Assembly (NCBI GenBank): GCA_049999765.1
Contig: JBNGIQ010009355.1
Coordinates: forward strand, 1 to 64,000
Direction: 5' to 3'
DNA length: 64,000 nt
Source: Phaeoceros laevis
Taxonomy: Eukaryota > Anthocerotophyta > Anthocerotopsida > Notothyladales
In this document: piece by piece, positions 34,101 through 44,280 of the stretch
How positions within the stretch are numbered: position 1 is the stretch's first letter
How the letters are laid out: every line of letters begins with the position of its first letter
Made by a program: the position numbers and the translations under genes
Notes under the pieces: generated by a model
Told to the model about the DNA's origin: nothing
The model's database searches: none
What the model saw: only the letters and a program-made list of their open reading frames with translations

Positions 34101-37041
34101 ATGGTCCCGTTGAGGAGGAAGCTGTACCTGATTTTGATGTGCGGCTTCATTTGCGCACTCCTGATTTTTGTGTTCGGGATCCGTGAGGGGATGCAGTCCT
34201 CCTATCTTCTGGGGCGGCCTGGTCTTATAAAAGAGGCTTTATCATCAGCGCAGGCACCTTATGACACTGGGCAGAGAGTGGTTATGCCGGAAGACAAGGA
34301 ACCTCCTGTCAAAGGGAATGGTTTTTTTTCCAGTATCAAGGGATTGCCTCCTGCAGTCGAGTATGCTGCGACAGCGCCATCTCTTGCTGCAGACAGTGGA
34401 CGCATTCAGGACAGTCCTCTGAGTTTTGCAGACAGTGGATTGATACAGAGCTCCCCCCCTGCTGTCGAACCCAATCAAGACAGTCCTCTGAACATCAGAA
34501 GAGAGGAGATTCTACAGCTGCCTTTGCCACCAGACACTGAGCCAAAAATCAGTTCAGGAGAGTTGCTGGAGCAAACAATGCGTGAGATAAATGAGGAGCT
34601 GGTTTCTTCCTCGCAGAACTTGAACTCTTCTTTCATCAACAGATCCATACTAGGAGTGTGGCACGACTGGAAACCTATTTTGAACCGGTCAGACATCTTC
34701 CCGGAGTCGAGAAGTGCTATGGAAGAAGGGCTCCTTTTCTGGAGAGAGCTGATAAGATCCGTCCTTGATGACGTAAAGCAAGAAAACCAGAGGCTTGCTC
34801 AACTGGGTGCTCCAAGTCCAATGGCATATGCTCCTGCAGCCAGTGAGCCGTGGAAGGAGTGTCCTTACTCCGTGAGTGAGTTAAACACCAGTGAGTTGCG
34901 GCGTGATGACTTTGTGTTGCGAGTACCTTGTGGCCTAGTGGTGGACTCGTCCATTACTTTCGTAGGCATTCCGCATGGATTCATGGGAGATTTCAAAGTT
35001 AACCTTCTTGGTGAGAGGCTGCCTGGGGAGCAGAGGCCGTCAATCATTCTGCACTTTAACGTTCGATGGCATGGCGACCTATTGAGCAACACATCTGTCA
35101 TTGTTCAAAATAGCTGGACTATGGCACATGACTGGCAAGAGGAACAGCGGTGCCCTCCCGTCGAGGAGCCGAAGAATGTAACAACAGGTCAAAGCTGAAC
35201 TGAGAAACTTGCAGTAGGGATGTTTTGCCTTGATTTTGAACTGCTGGTTGATGAATGTGTGCTTACTTGAGACAGCTAATTGTGTCTTGCAGTTGATGGT
35301 CTCAGCAAATGCCTTGACGAAGTTGGTAAGCCCGTTGCTGGGAGAGAGATTAGTGGTGTCAAATTGCCCCTTACAACTTCTGGAAGACCGTCCAAAACGA
35401 AACCTTGGTTTCCATTTGTGGAGGAAAACCCCTTCGCTGCCACTTTGAGAGTCGGTGTTGAGGGATTTCATATGACAGTCAATGGGAAGCACATTACCTC
35501 TTACGAATACAGACAGGTTGGCCCTCACATAACTACTTTGGTTGTTCAAATACTTGTTCAGAGACGGTCGAATGGAGGGATATCTCTCCTTCTCGTAATA
35601 GCTAGTACGTGGTTTTGTTGATTTTTTTCATCATCCTATCTGTGTCAGTATCTAGAAAACATTCTGATTTGCTAGGTGCACACCAGAATCTTGAACCGTG
35701 GTTGGTAAGTGGAGTTGAAGCAAAAGGAGATCTGCAACTTTCATCGTTAATGGTGAATGGGTTGCCATACGTGGAAGAAGTGGACCGTGTGACTGATCTA
35801 CAGTTTCTGAAAGCACCCGCATTGCCAGCAGACGCAAACCTGAGTATGTTGATTGGCGTGTTTTCAACAAGCAACAATTTTGATAGGAGAATGGCTATTC
35901 GGAGGTCTTGGATGCAAGCCAAGGAAGTAAGATCAGGGAAGGTGGCTGTGCGCTTTTTTGTTGGACTGGTAAGTTGAACTGTATTGTTAACCTGCTTTAA
36001 GGATAGAAAGGTTGAGACAAGGTCGTCAGCTATTAGGTGCTGTCAGCTGAATATGTCATATACCTCAATGATTGTGTCTCTGATAATAGTGTCTGCCAAA
36101 TGCAGCACAAAACCAAACAGGTCAACAGGGAGCTGTGGAATGAAGCGATCACTTATGGTGATGTGCAGCTGATGCCCTTTGTTGACTACTACCACCTTAT
36201 AACGCTGAAGACACTTGCGGTTTGCATTCATGCGGTAAATGTTTTCCTAGAATCCAAATGATCCACTTCGCTGTGTATCTATCTTTTCTTTACCTTGCAC
36301 AAATGAATCTAACCTTGACTTGTCTTGTTGGCCTCGGTAGACGAAAAACTTAAGGCCCGATTTTGTCATGAAGACGGATGATGACACATTTGTGCGCGTG
36401 GATGAAGTTCTGTCACGCGTCACAGAGAGAAAAACTTTGAACAGTCTCTTGTATGGCAGGATGGAGTTTGAGGCTATTCCTCATCGAAGTCCGGATGACA
36501 AATGGTTTGTGAGTGAAGAGGTAAGTCCAGCCTGCCCACGTAGGAGAGCACAACTAGTGTACCGCAGCCACATGTCTCTGTTCTCTGTTGCAAGTCGGTC
36601 CAGTTCTGTTTGGCTAACGGCTGGAGTCGATATTTCTTTAACAGGAATTTGCGAACCCAAAGTATCCACCCTGGGCACACGGCCCTGGTTATATAATATC
36701 TCTGAATATAGCCAATTTTGTTGTTCAAAGACATGAAAAGAGACAGTTGCAGGTAGTACTCTTGACGTCACGCTCGAAATTTAGGTTCTTGATGTTATGT
36801 CGGTTCATCTGATCCGGTCTAATTGTTCATGCAGATATTCAAGTTGGAGGATGTTGCGATGGGGATTTGGATTGAGCAATTTCGGAATACAACAGGATCG
36901 CATGTGGACTACAGCAACGATGACAATTTCGTTCACACAGGCTGCATTGATGGTTACGTTATAGCCCATTATATCGCTCCTCGAGAGATGCTTTGTATGT
37001 GGGAGAAACTAACACATGGAAACCCGACTTGCTGTAATTAG
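34101..37041 (+). CDS. Hydroxyproline O-galactosyltransferase, GT31 with galectin domain (GALT2-6 type)
   Basis: Seven exons, join(34101..35187, 35293..35516, 35687..35968, 36106..36234, 36341..36520, 36645..36752, 36835..37041), 738 residues, phases consistent. It is a Golgi type II membrane enzyme adding the first galactose to hydroxyproline of arabinogalactan proteins. A short basic N-terminus precedes one TM helix ([20 protein letters not shown]). A long, variable stem (about residues 35-255) follows, with [20 protein letters not shown] repeats. The galectin domain (about 265-440) contains [20 protein letters not shown] and [12 protein letters not shown]. The GT31 domain carries [48 protein letters not shown], the metal-binding DDD in [17 protein letters not shown] (about 586-589) and the terminal [11 protein letters not shown]. 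It is intact and somewhat longer than usual because of the stem. Converges on the DUF1997 gene 132 bp away. Confidence 0.95.
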
Positions 37042-37173
37042 CCTGTAAAAAGGAAATGACTGATTCGAAAGTCAGCCAAAGTGGCATTGGCGTTTGCATG
37101 CTCTGTGCGATGACACAACTTGGCACCCGAGGCACATTGTATTGCTCTCTATCTCATTGTTTGCCACAGTTGG

Positions 37174-38529
37174 CTATATCTCGCCTGTTCCAAGTGGCTG
37201 TCTGGAGACATCTCCTGAAGCCCAAGCCCTATAGTCCTTCCCCAGCTGTTTCATTTGCACCAGATACTTCAATGTAACATCGGCGTATGATAGAGCGAGG
37301 GAAGAATGCTGAGAGAGTAGGCAATACCTGTGCCAGAAAACGGGGGAGCATGACCCGTAAAATTTGCGATAGCACCTGATTGCCGGTTGCTTCGATGGTT
37401 TGGATGGGGAAGGCTTTCAATATGAAAGGGATTTCATGAGTCACCTGGCGACAGAACAGCAGGATTTAGCCCCCAGACCTTGAATGGAACCAACAGTCAT
37501 GAGGAATATCATTGGTGCTTAGAAAACCTCAATGGTGGCATCTGAAATCAGCTCCCGAGCAGTTGGAGAATCCTCACCGACTCTCCAAGAGACGTTATTC
37601 ACCATGGAAGCTAACAAGACAGCAGACTGCGTACGTTAGCCAATGGCCAGAGGAGCCAATTGCTGCCATTCCATTCGAAGATGTCCCTCACCTGTAAACT
37701 TTTTGTTTTGTGCAGCCAAAGCTGGAGAGCCTTCCAGCTGCAGCGCACCCAAGTGCAAGCAGTTAGGCGAACAAGGCTTGTTCACAAGTGAAGAGCAGAG
37801 AGTGCCTCAATGTGGTTGAAGGAGCGAACACAAGCTTACGTCGCAGGACAGGAGGCTGATGCAGCAGCCGTTTGGCCTCTCTTCCACCCGCACCACAAGG
37901 ACAGGACGAATCTCAAACGCAAAAAGCTTCAGACTGTAGATGTAGCACCTGAACGTGTTCTCGTCTATACGCTCAATGCGTTCCGCATCCAGCACGGAGT
38001 ACTGACTTGCAGGCAGGGACATGTACTCGGCTGCACAATGGACATGGTCCCCGTCAGCCGATTTCATATTCTGAACTTACCACCACATTCCACCCTTCCT
38101 GTGAATTTAGGGATGCAGGCCCAGTATCTCACCCAGAGGTTTCTGCATCTCTTCAATCACGTACTTCTCCACTTTTTGGGCCACCAAGTGCGCTCGCGGC
38201 ACTTCTTTTTGGCCGACCGCATCGTCGTTGCTGGTGGGAGCCTGCTCCTCTGAAACCCGAGCCACAACTACCCTCCTGAAACCTGCCTGTACATTCCTCC
38301 TGCCCCGAATTCTTACGCCACTAGGCCCAGTGTAGGCCACCTCGTTGTGGTGCGAAATGCTCGAGGAGGGCCGCTCAAGCTCCAAAATCCGTGATGAGCA
38401 GCTCATCCCTCGGAGCGAGGGCACTGGATTGAGGCAGGGTGCCGAGCAGGGTGAGGATGAAAGTAACCTAGTGGAGGGGCCGGGAGACCGAAACATTGTG
38501 CCTCTCGCGACAGCCAGCCCCTGCTCCAT
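37174..38529 (-). CDS. DUF1997 plastid-targeted protein, six exons
   Basis: Minus-strand exons 38529-38133, 38030-37840, 37737-37692, 37610-37528, 37444-37328 and 37245-37174, 301 residues with consistent phases. The first 100 residues are Ser/Arg-rich and look like a chloroplast transit peptide. The conserved core reads EYMSLPASQYSVLDAERIER, FRCYIYSLKLFAFEIRPVLV, LEGSPALAAQNKKFTA and EIPFILKAFPIQTIEATGNQ. It closes with LRVMLPRFLAQLGKDYRAWA and SGDVSRQPL. This is the DUF1997 family of plants and cyanobacteria, whose biochemical role is unknown. The GT31 gene converges on it; Psb27 is upstream on the same strand. Confidence 0.9.
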
Positions 38530-38975
38530 CCTCCTCCTCTCGGCGTCCCGTGCGCTATGTCAAGTCCTCCAGCAGAGCTCCGCTTCCTACCATTTCTCCC
38601 AGCTTCCGTCTAGGGAGTCGGTACTTCACGCACCTCACTTTTTTGTTGCTCCGGCACGACCTATTGTCTCACGAGCAGATAAGCTAAATGTACAAAAGTT
38701 CCCCTGCTTCCAGGTTCCTTCTTGTCAAAGAAAATTGCAAGAGTTTATTGAGTGCCACACTGTGGCAAGGGTACGACTGGCTAGTGTCCATTTCCAGCAC
38801 GTTTCAGTGCAGGATCAGAAGTCCTGCTACCTTTACAGGAGAATTGAAAATCTTGAACTTGAGCTCCATGGAGCCTTGAGAAGGAGGCTATTCACAACAA
38901 AAGGAAGTTCTGGCAAATGATCCTAGTACTAGCATGCAGCACAGGTGTTCACTGGCCAGTGTCTCCAGCCACACT
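38530..38975. promoter_or_regulatory. DUF1997 upstream region and Psb27 3' region
   Basis: About 450 bp between two minus-strand plastid-protein genes. It must contain the Psb27 3' UTR and the DUF1997 promoter. No specific motif assigned. Confidence 0.35.
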
Positions 38976-39548
38976 CTATCTGCCCCTGACCAACGCCTTC
39001 TCGGCTACTTGTACTTCCTCCAGAATCCGCTCTCTCCGCTTTACGGGAATGGGATAGGAAGGCCCAAAGCTGATGTAATGACCAGAGACGGCATTCAAGA
39101 CGGAGTACATGTTGCTGAATGAGGGCTTTCCAGCCACCTGCTTCTCTCTGCGGTACTTGGCAACCCAAGCATTTGAGGCCTTTTTCAGTGATTGCACCGC
39201 GTCGGGCTTGCTGGGATCATTTTTGTCGAGGGCAAGGGTGCCCCTCACTTGGTCAATCACAGCCTGCGTCTCCCGCTTGTACACATCAATCACCTCCTCC
39301 GCTAGCACAGGGGATGCGAGAGCCAGAAATGCGGCAATGCCTGTCAAAGCAGCACGCCTCCTGCTGTAGGTGGCTTCATTCGGGCCAGCTTCGTTCCCGG
39401 ATGTTGAGGCAGCGGCAATGATTCTGGAAGATGTGCATCTTGAAGGGGCGGCACCTCCATGACTGCAAGAGAGAGAACCTGAGGCTTGCTTTGAGCTCAG
39501 TGACTGCAAAGATGAGAGGTGCAGCGGACTGGCCAGTGCTGACACCAT
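38976..39548 (-). CDS. PSB27: Psb27, thylakoid-lumen photosystem II assembly/repair factor
   Basis: 190 residues from ATG 39548, single exon, stop 38978-38976. Psb27 binds CP43 on the lumenal side and assists manganese-cluster assembly and PSII repair. There is a bipartite targeting sequence: a Ser-rich stroma-targeting part (MVSALASPLHLSSLQS), then SRRRAALTGIAAFLALASPV ending LA|EE, a twin-arginine lumen signal with a likely Ala-X-Ala-like cleavage site. The mature part shows VDQVRGTLALDKNDPSK-like helix 1 (here VIDQVRGTLALDKND), NAWVAKYRREKQVAGKPSFS, NMYSVLNAVSGHYISFGPSY and PIPVKRRERILEEVQVAEKA, all family signatures of the four-helix bundle. An in-frame ATG at 39623 would add 25 residues that look unlike a transit peptide, so 39548 was preferred. 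Whether it is the Psb27-H1 or LPA19 paralogue is not resolved. Confidence 0.93.
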   Translation of the reverse strand: MVSALASPLHLSSLQSLSSKQASGSLSCSHGGAAPSRCTSSRIIAAASTSGNEAGPNEATYSRRRAALTGIAAFLALASPVLAEEVIDVYKRETQAVIDQVRGTLALDKNDPSKPDAVQSLKKASNAWVAKYRREKQVAGKPSFSNMYSVLNAVSGHYISFGPSYPIPVKRRERILEEVQVAEKALVRGR

Positions 39549-40271
39549 TGCGCCTCGCCTCAGATCCTCCTTCAAACACAGAGAACAAACGAGAACATGA
39601 GGCACAATTTCAGAAGCAGGCATTTGGAGAATGAGGCATTGTCAGTAGCCTACCTTGGGCAGCTGCAATTTCGAAACTCCTCGCCGGGGTAGCGAAGCTG
39701 ACGCGAGGAGAGGAAGGGAAGAGTGGTTGCTACCTTATCTATTTGCGATTGTGGCAGGAACAATTCAACGAGTAGCAAAAGTCCGGAAACCAAAACTTGT
39801 TATTTTGTAACTAGTGTAGAGGCCCGCACTAACGGGCTGGCTGGCTGGCACTAATTTGATGTGTACACATTTGTAACATACTTTATATATATTTTTTGAA
39901 TAAAAATATTTTGTGCTGTTATAATTTTTATTATTACCTTAAGTTATATAAATATTTTATGCTGCTATAATTTGTACTATTACCTTAAGTTATGCAAGCT
40001 CTATTTAATTTCTTTCATTTGATGAAAAAAATCAAGAAATCAAGATATTAGGGTGAGGGCGTTTGGACACACGCACTGCGGCCTTTTTCTTTATTATAGT
40101 AGATTACGGACTCTGGAAACGTTTTTAGGGTTTGGCTGTGTGATGTATTGAGCCCCTGCTTCGGCAGGAAGGCTTGAGCTGAGGTCTATGTCCGGTAGCC
40201 AAGTGCAGGAAGCAAACGGGGCCGGCCATTCGGTTGCTCATTGCGTGTAGGCTTAGCTTGTTGAGAGAGTC
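39549..40271. promoter_or_regulatory. Divergent promoter region between Psb27 and RLP24 with AT-rich insert
   Basis: This segment between divergent genes contains an AT-rich block (about 39800-40105) with an internal duplication. That block looks inserted, since both edges are GC-balanced. Confidence 0.4.
39897..39997. repeat. Imperfect AT-rich tandem repeat, two copies
   Basis: Two related units of about 50 bp share AAATATTTT.TGCTG.TATAAT and end in the identical ATTACCTTAAGTTAT. Likely part of a small degenerate mobile element. Confidence 0.6.
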
Positions 40272-41210
40272 ATGAGGCTCGAAAAGTGCTGGTTTTGTTC
40301 CTCCACTGTGTACCCCGGTCATGGCATCATGTACGTGCGCAACGACGCCAAGGTAGACTGCGGGAGCCGATTCATGTTCAAGCATGATCCCCAGCTTAAT
40401 TTTGTTCTGCAGCTCCAATTTCTTTTTTTTCTAACTGTCCTGCCAATAGTCGCTGCTGCTCAGGGATCCGACGCGAACAAGCAACCCCGCGTTGATGATG
40501 GGTGGACTGTTTGGTTGCTACTTGCAGGTCTTTAGGTTTTGTAGGTCAAAATGTCACAAAAACTTCAAGATGAAGAGAAATCCTCGGAAAGTCAAGTGGA
40601 CAAAGGCTTACAGGAAGCTGCATAACAAAGATCTTGTTCAGGTTTGGCATTCGCATACTGTCAAACTGCATCGCGTGATCCATTATTGACGATATTGTCA
40701 TTTAAACTATCGCAACTGAATGACCTGTACATGAAATAATTGATTTGCACCTCATCGTTCTGGTTGTCCTTGCAGGATACAACCTTTGAATTGGAGAGGA
40801 GAAGGAACAGGCCTGAGAGATATGACAGGAATGTCATGGATAATACAATTAAGGCAGTGAAGAAGATTGCAGAGGTGCGGGAGAAGCGACAAGAAAAGTT
40901 CTGGGAAAGCAGGTATGTAGACAGTTTTCTGGTTAGAAACCAAGATGCTTGAATATCTGATGGACCGTTTGCAGTCAATGTATAATGGATGGCCCTAAGA
41001 GTACTGTTCATCATTGCTGTTTGCAGGATGAAGAGCAAGAAGTCGAAAGAACGAAAGGAAGCTGCAGTGGAATTGGAGCAAAATATCCACTTGGTGAAGG
41101 CCCCTGGAGCAATGCTTGCAGAGCCTGGACTAACTCTCCCTACCATACCAGAGAAGATGAAGGTGAAAGTGGAGTATGGGAAGCAAGACGTGCAGCAGAT
41201 GGAGTGCTGA
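40272..41210 (+). CDS. RLP24: RLP24 (RSL24D1), pre-60S ribosome biogenesis factor
   Basis: Four exons, join(40272..40352, 40528..40641, 40776..40912, 41027..41210), 171 residues, phases consistent. RLP24 is the assembly-phase paralogue of ribosomal protein eL24; it occupies the eL24 site on nucleolar/early cytoplasmic pre-60S particles and recruits the AAA-ATPase Drg1 for its own release. The zinc-ribbon cysteines are visible in [19 protein letters not shown] and [20 protein letters not shown], followed by [17 protein letters not shown] and [17 protein letters not shown]. The C-terminal Lys-rich helix ([18 protein letters not shown]) and [18 protein letters not shown] distinguish RLP24 from cytosolic eL24. 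The C-terminus is short (ends QQMEC), as in some plant forms. Confidence 0.95.
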
Positions 41211-41321
41211 TGGCCTTTTTCCATAGGTCAGTTGTTTTGTAAATTAGCGAGATGCTTTTTTGATCCCGTCCGACTAGAGACTCTCTGTCTAATCAGGAGT
41301 TCCTCATCGTCAATGAGTTCT

Positions 41322-41447
41322 TATTTACAGTTTGTTTAGAGGGTCCCAGAACAAAGTCTGCTCGACGTATTCAACTTTCCAGGCTATTTACAGTTTGTTT
41401 AGAGGGTGACGGAACAAAGTCTGCTTGACTTATTCAAGTTTCCAGGC
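41322..41447. repeat. 63-bp tandem duplication
   Basis: TATTTACAGTTTGTTTAGAG through TTTCCAGGC at 41322-41384 is repeated at 41385-41447 with a few substitutions. Confidence 0.85.
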
Positions 41448-41939
41448 TTTGCAGAGACAAGTCATTTGGCCGTCATCTTTTCAGCCCCTGTCAGTCGATA
41501 CCGTTGAGACCAATTGATTTTGTCTGCCCAGAAAAGTGTAGTTGTTAACATTCCTCCTTGACATGGGCGTTACACGCACCCAGGACCTTTTTTACTATCC
41601 TGCTGTATGGCCTCGGTCAGTGTAGACACAGCATCTGCCTCTCCACTGCTGTCGAGGAACTTACCTGAAGATTGCATCCCATCCCCCCTTCATCAGTGCT
41701 TTTGGCGTCAGATCCAAGACCCTGTGGACGTCAAAGGGTTTAACTATTTAGATCTGTTTGTCTTGTGGCATGGAAGTAGTAAGGACTAGTGTGGACTCTG
41801 TTGAGCATTGTGGATGGAATGCTCCCCACACAGCCTCTTCCTCCTGTCCAATCTCATGGGAAAAAGCCTATTTCCGTGTCTGGCACCAATCAGGGATGAG
41901 AGCAATTTTTTATCCCTCGCCTGGTTTTTTCTCTCTATC

Positions 41940-43110
41940 TCACAAAGGGGAGGGTACAAAGGTTTATACACTTGAGATCGGCTGATGTCTCACAAAGCGC
42001 GAGGGTAACAAAGGTTCCGTGCCATAGTACAAACACAAATTGTGAGGTAGTAAAGGTTCATACATTGAACTTGAGAGTGGAGTGGAGGTTGTAACAAAGG
42101 TTCATACACTAAATTTGAGAGTTATTTAGTTGAGCGTGCACAACCTGGGTTGTGTATGCCAGGTTGTGCACGTACAAACACAAAGTGTGAGGGTAACAAA
42201 GGTTCNNNNNNNNNNTCATATACTGAACTTGAGAGTGGAGCATGCACAACCTAAGTTGTGTCGCATGCTCGATTTCCATGTGCAGTTGGTTAGCATGTGG
42301 AGTCGGTTAGCATGTGGAGTTGGTTAGCATGATTCCCGCATGTGGAGTTGGTTAGCATGATTCCCATGTGGAGTCTGGTTAGCATGATTCCCATGTGGAG
42401 TCCATTAGCATGACCTTACTACTACTACTATATGTGTCGTTGTGTATGTAACACAAAGTGTGAGGGTAACAAAGTGTTTGATCTGGGTTGTGTATGTAAC
42501 ACAAAGTGTGAGGGTAACAAAGGTTTACAAAGGAGCATGGAGCGGTGTGGCTCCCTGCCTTGCATAGGCCACCCACCCACCTAGTGCTCTGGCCTCAGCA
42601 CTAGCCACCCACCCACCTAGTGCTCTAGTAGCCACACCCTGCCTTGCATAGGCCACCCACCCACCTAGTGCTCTGGCTTCAGCCTAGTGCTGGGGAAGAG
42701 AGGTGACCCTCCCTACAAGGTATAGACGACCAATCCATGTAGTGCACCACCAATGTGTCGGCATGCTCGATTCCCATGTGGAGTCGGTTAGCATGACTCC
42801 CCTACTACTACTACAAAGGTTCATACACTGAACTTGAGAGTGAAGTGGATGTTGAGCATGCACATGGACCTTTAGGTCTCTCATAAAGTGCGAGGGTACA
42901 AAGGTTCGTAACTCTAAGCATAGCTATTACTAACTTAGGAACCTAACCAGACGAGACATAGCTTAACATGGCTTAACCACCATAGCTAGGTAGCTCGCTA
43001 CCATGCAAGTCACAAACATGGTGGCGTGCTCAATTCCTTTGTGGAGTTGGTATAGCGCAACACTTTACTACTACTACTACTGAACTTAAGAGTGAATTGG
43101 ATGTTGAGCA
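41940..43110. repeat. Mosaic of interspersed short repeat modules
   Basis: Several modules recur in mixed order: GAGGGTAACAAAGGTT, TTCATACACTGAACTTGAGA, GCATGCACAACCTGGGTTGT, CATGTGGAGTTGGTTAGCAT (about five near-tandem copies, 42280-42415), CCACCCACCCACCTAGTGCT (three copies, 42575-42675) and (CTA)n runs. The pattern suggests a shuffled satellite-like array. A 10-N gap at 42206-42215 marks assembly trouble. Confidence 0.75.
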
Positions 43111-44280
43111 TGCACAACCTCGGCTATGTATATTTCGCATGGTATGAAGTGATCCTCACATGTTTGTGGACCAAGACTCACCCATCAAGCATGTTTTAAA
43201 GACTCTTGTTCTTCTGGGTACATTTTGCATTGTACCAAGTGATTCTCTCTATCACAAACATGTGAGCCTTTAGAACCCATCAAGCGTGTAATAAAGACTC
43301 TTCTTCTTTTCGCTAGCGAGGAGGATACAAATTTTTCTCACAATGTGTGGACCTTTAGAACCCCTTAAGCATGTAATAGACTATTGTGCGCTATACAATC
43401 TTAGCGCATTTGTTGCCTTGTTGCCTTGCCATGGTGTGACTCTGTGACTAAAAGCGGGGATTGTGTTAAATAGATCCATCAATAATGGTGTCAATGTCAA
43501 GTAAACAAACCTCCCTTACGTCACCAAAAGAAGGCCCAAGCATGTAATGAAGTTCAACCATATACCTACATAGTAAAGTTACTAAAGTACTACCCGTAGA
43601 AGCTAGTACTGTAGTTTGATGTCTGTGTGTCAGACATTGTCTTGGAGCAGCATGACGGCAGACGTTGATCTCTAGGAAATTGGCCTCCGACATTTCCAAG
43701 GGAGGTCGATGGTGGTCAGATTTTCGCCATCGAGTTAAACTTCCAATCTGCATGGCAACCGGAAGAAACGGTGCTCATTTTCACCTTGTCGGCAATGACG
43801 TACATAATTTTTGTCTGGGAACTAGTTTGGTAGCACAATGAGGCAGTGATGCAATGGTATACCTCATTGTTCGCAGACTGTACCGACTGTGCAGAGGTGT
43901 AACCAGGATCCGATGCTATTCTGCTGCACTGTTGCAGAAGTATTTTAGTAGCTGATCCAGGGCCGGAGTTCGCATGAACTGGGGCGGGAAAGGCCTATCA
44001 TCTCTGTTAATCTTTTCAGCTGTCGGGACTGTGGGGTGCGCCTCCTGTTCTTCTTGCACAGCGAACGGCATTTCCCAGTCTGTTGCTGTAGGAATGCCGG
44101 CGCGTGCGACTTTGCCAGTCAACTTGTAAAGGTTGGTCTAGGAAGGTCTTTCTGCACTTAGTGCAAAAGCTGATGGATTCTCCTTCTTTCTGTCCCTTGA
44201 TAATGCCCTATGTGCTTCAGGATCAGGACAAAATCTAGTGTGGTCTGCTGTTTGCGTGTGACGAACAATTGGAGTTAGCC

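Larger units (their letters stand above)
41211..44280. other. Repeat-rich intergenic region between RLP24 and phosphate translocator
   Basis: Three kilobases without a recognised gene. It contains a 63-bp tandem duplication (41322-41447), a mosaic of short shuffled repeats (about 41940-43110) with a 10-N gap, and AT-rich sequence to about 43.8 kb. The last 400 bp should be the translocator promoter. Confidence 0.55.

Noticed and set aside
37042-37173. Possible gene between GT31 and DUF1997
   Set aside because: Only 132 bp between two convergent stop codons; it is shared 3' sequence.
38345-38920. 191-codon plus-strand frame opposite DUF1997 and its upstream region
   Set aside because: It runs antisense through the DUF1997 first exon and promoter and has no motif.
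42280-42680. Regular short repeats considered as a CRISPR-like array
   Set aside because: Plant nuclear DNA, modules of varying order and spacing, no constant repeat-spacer pattern.
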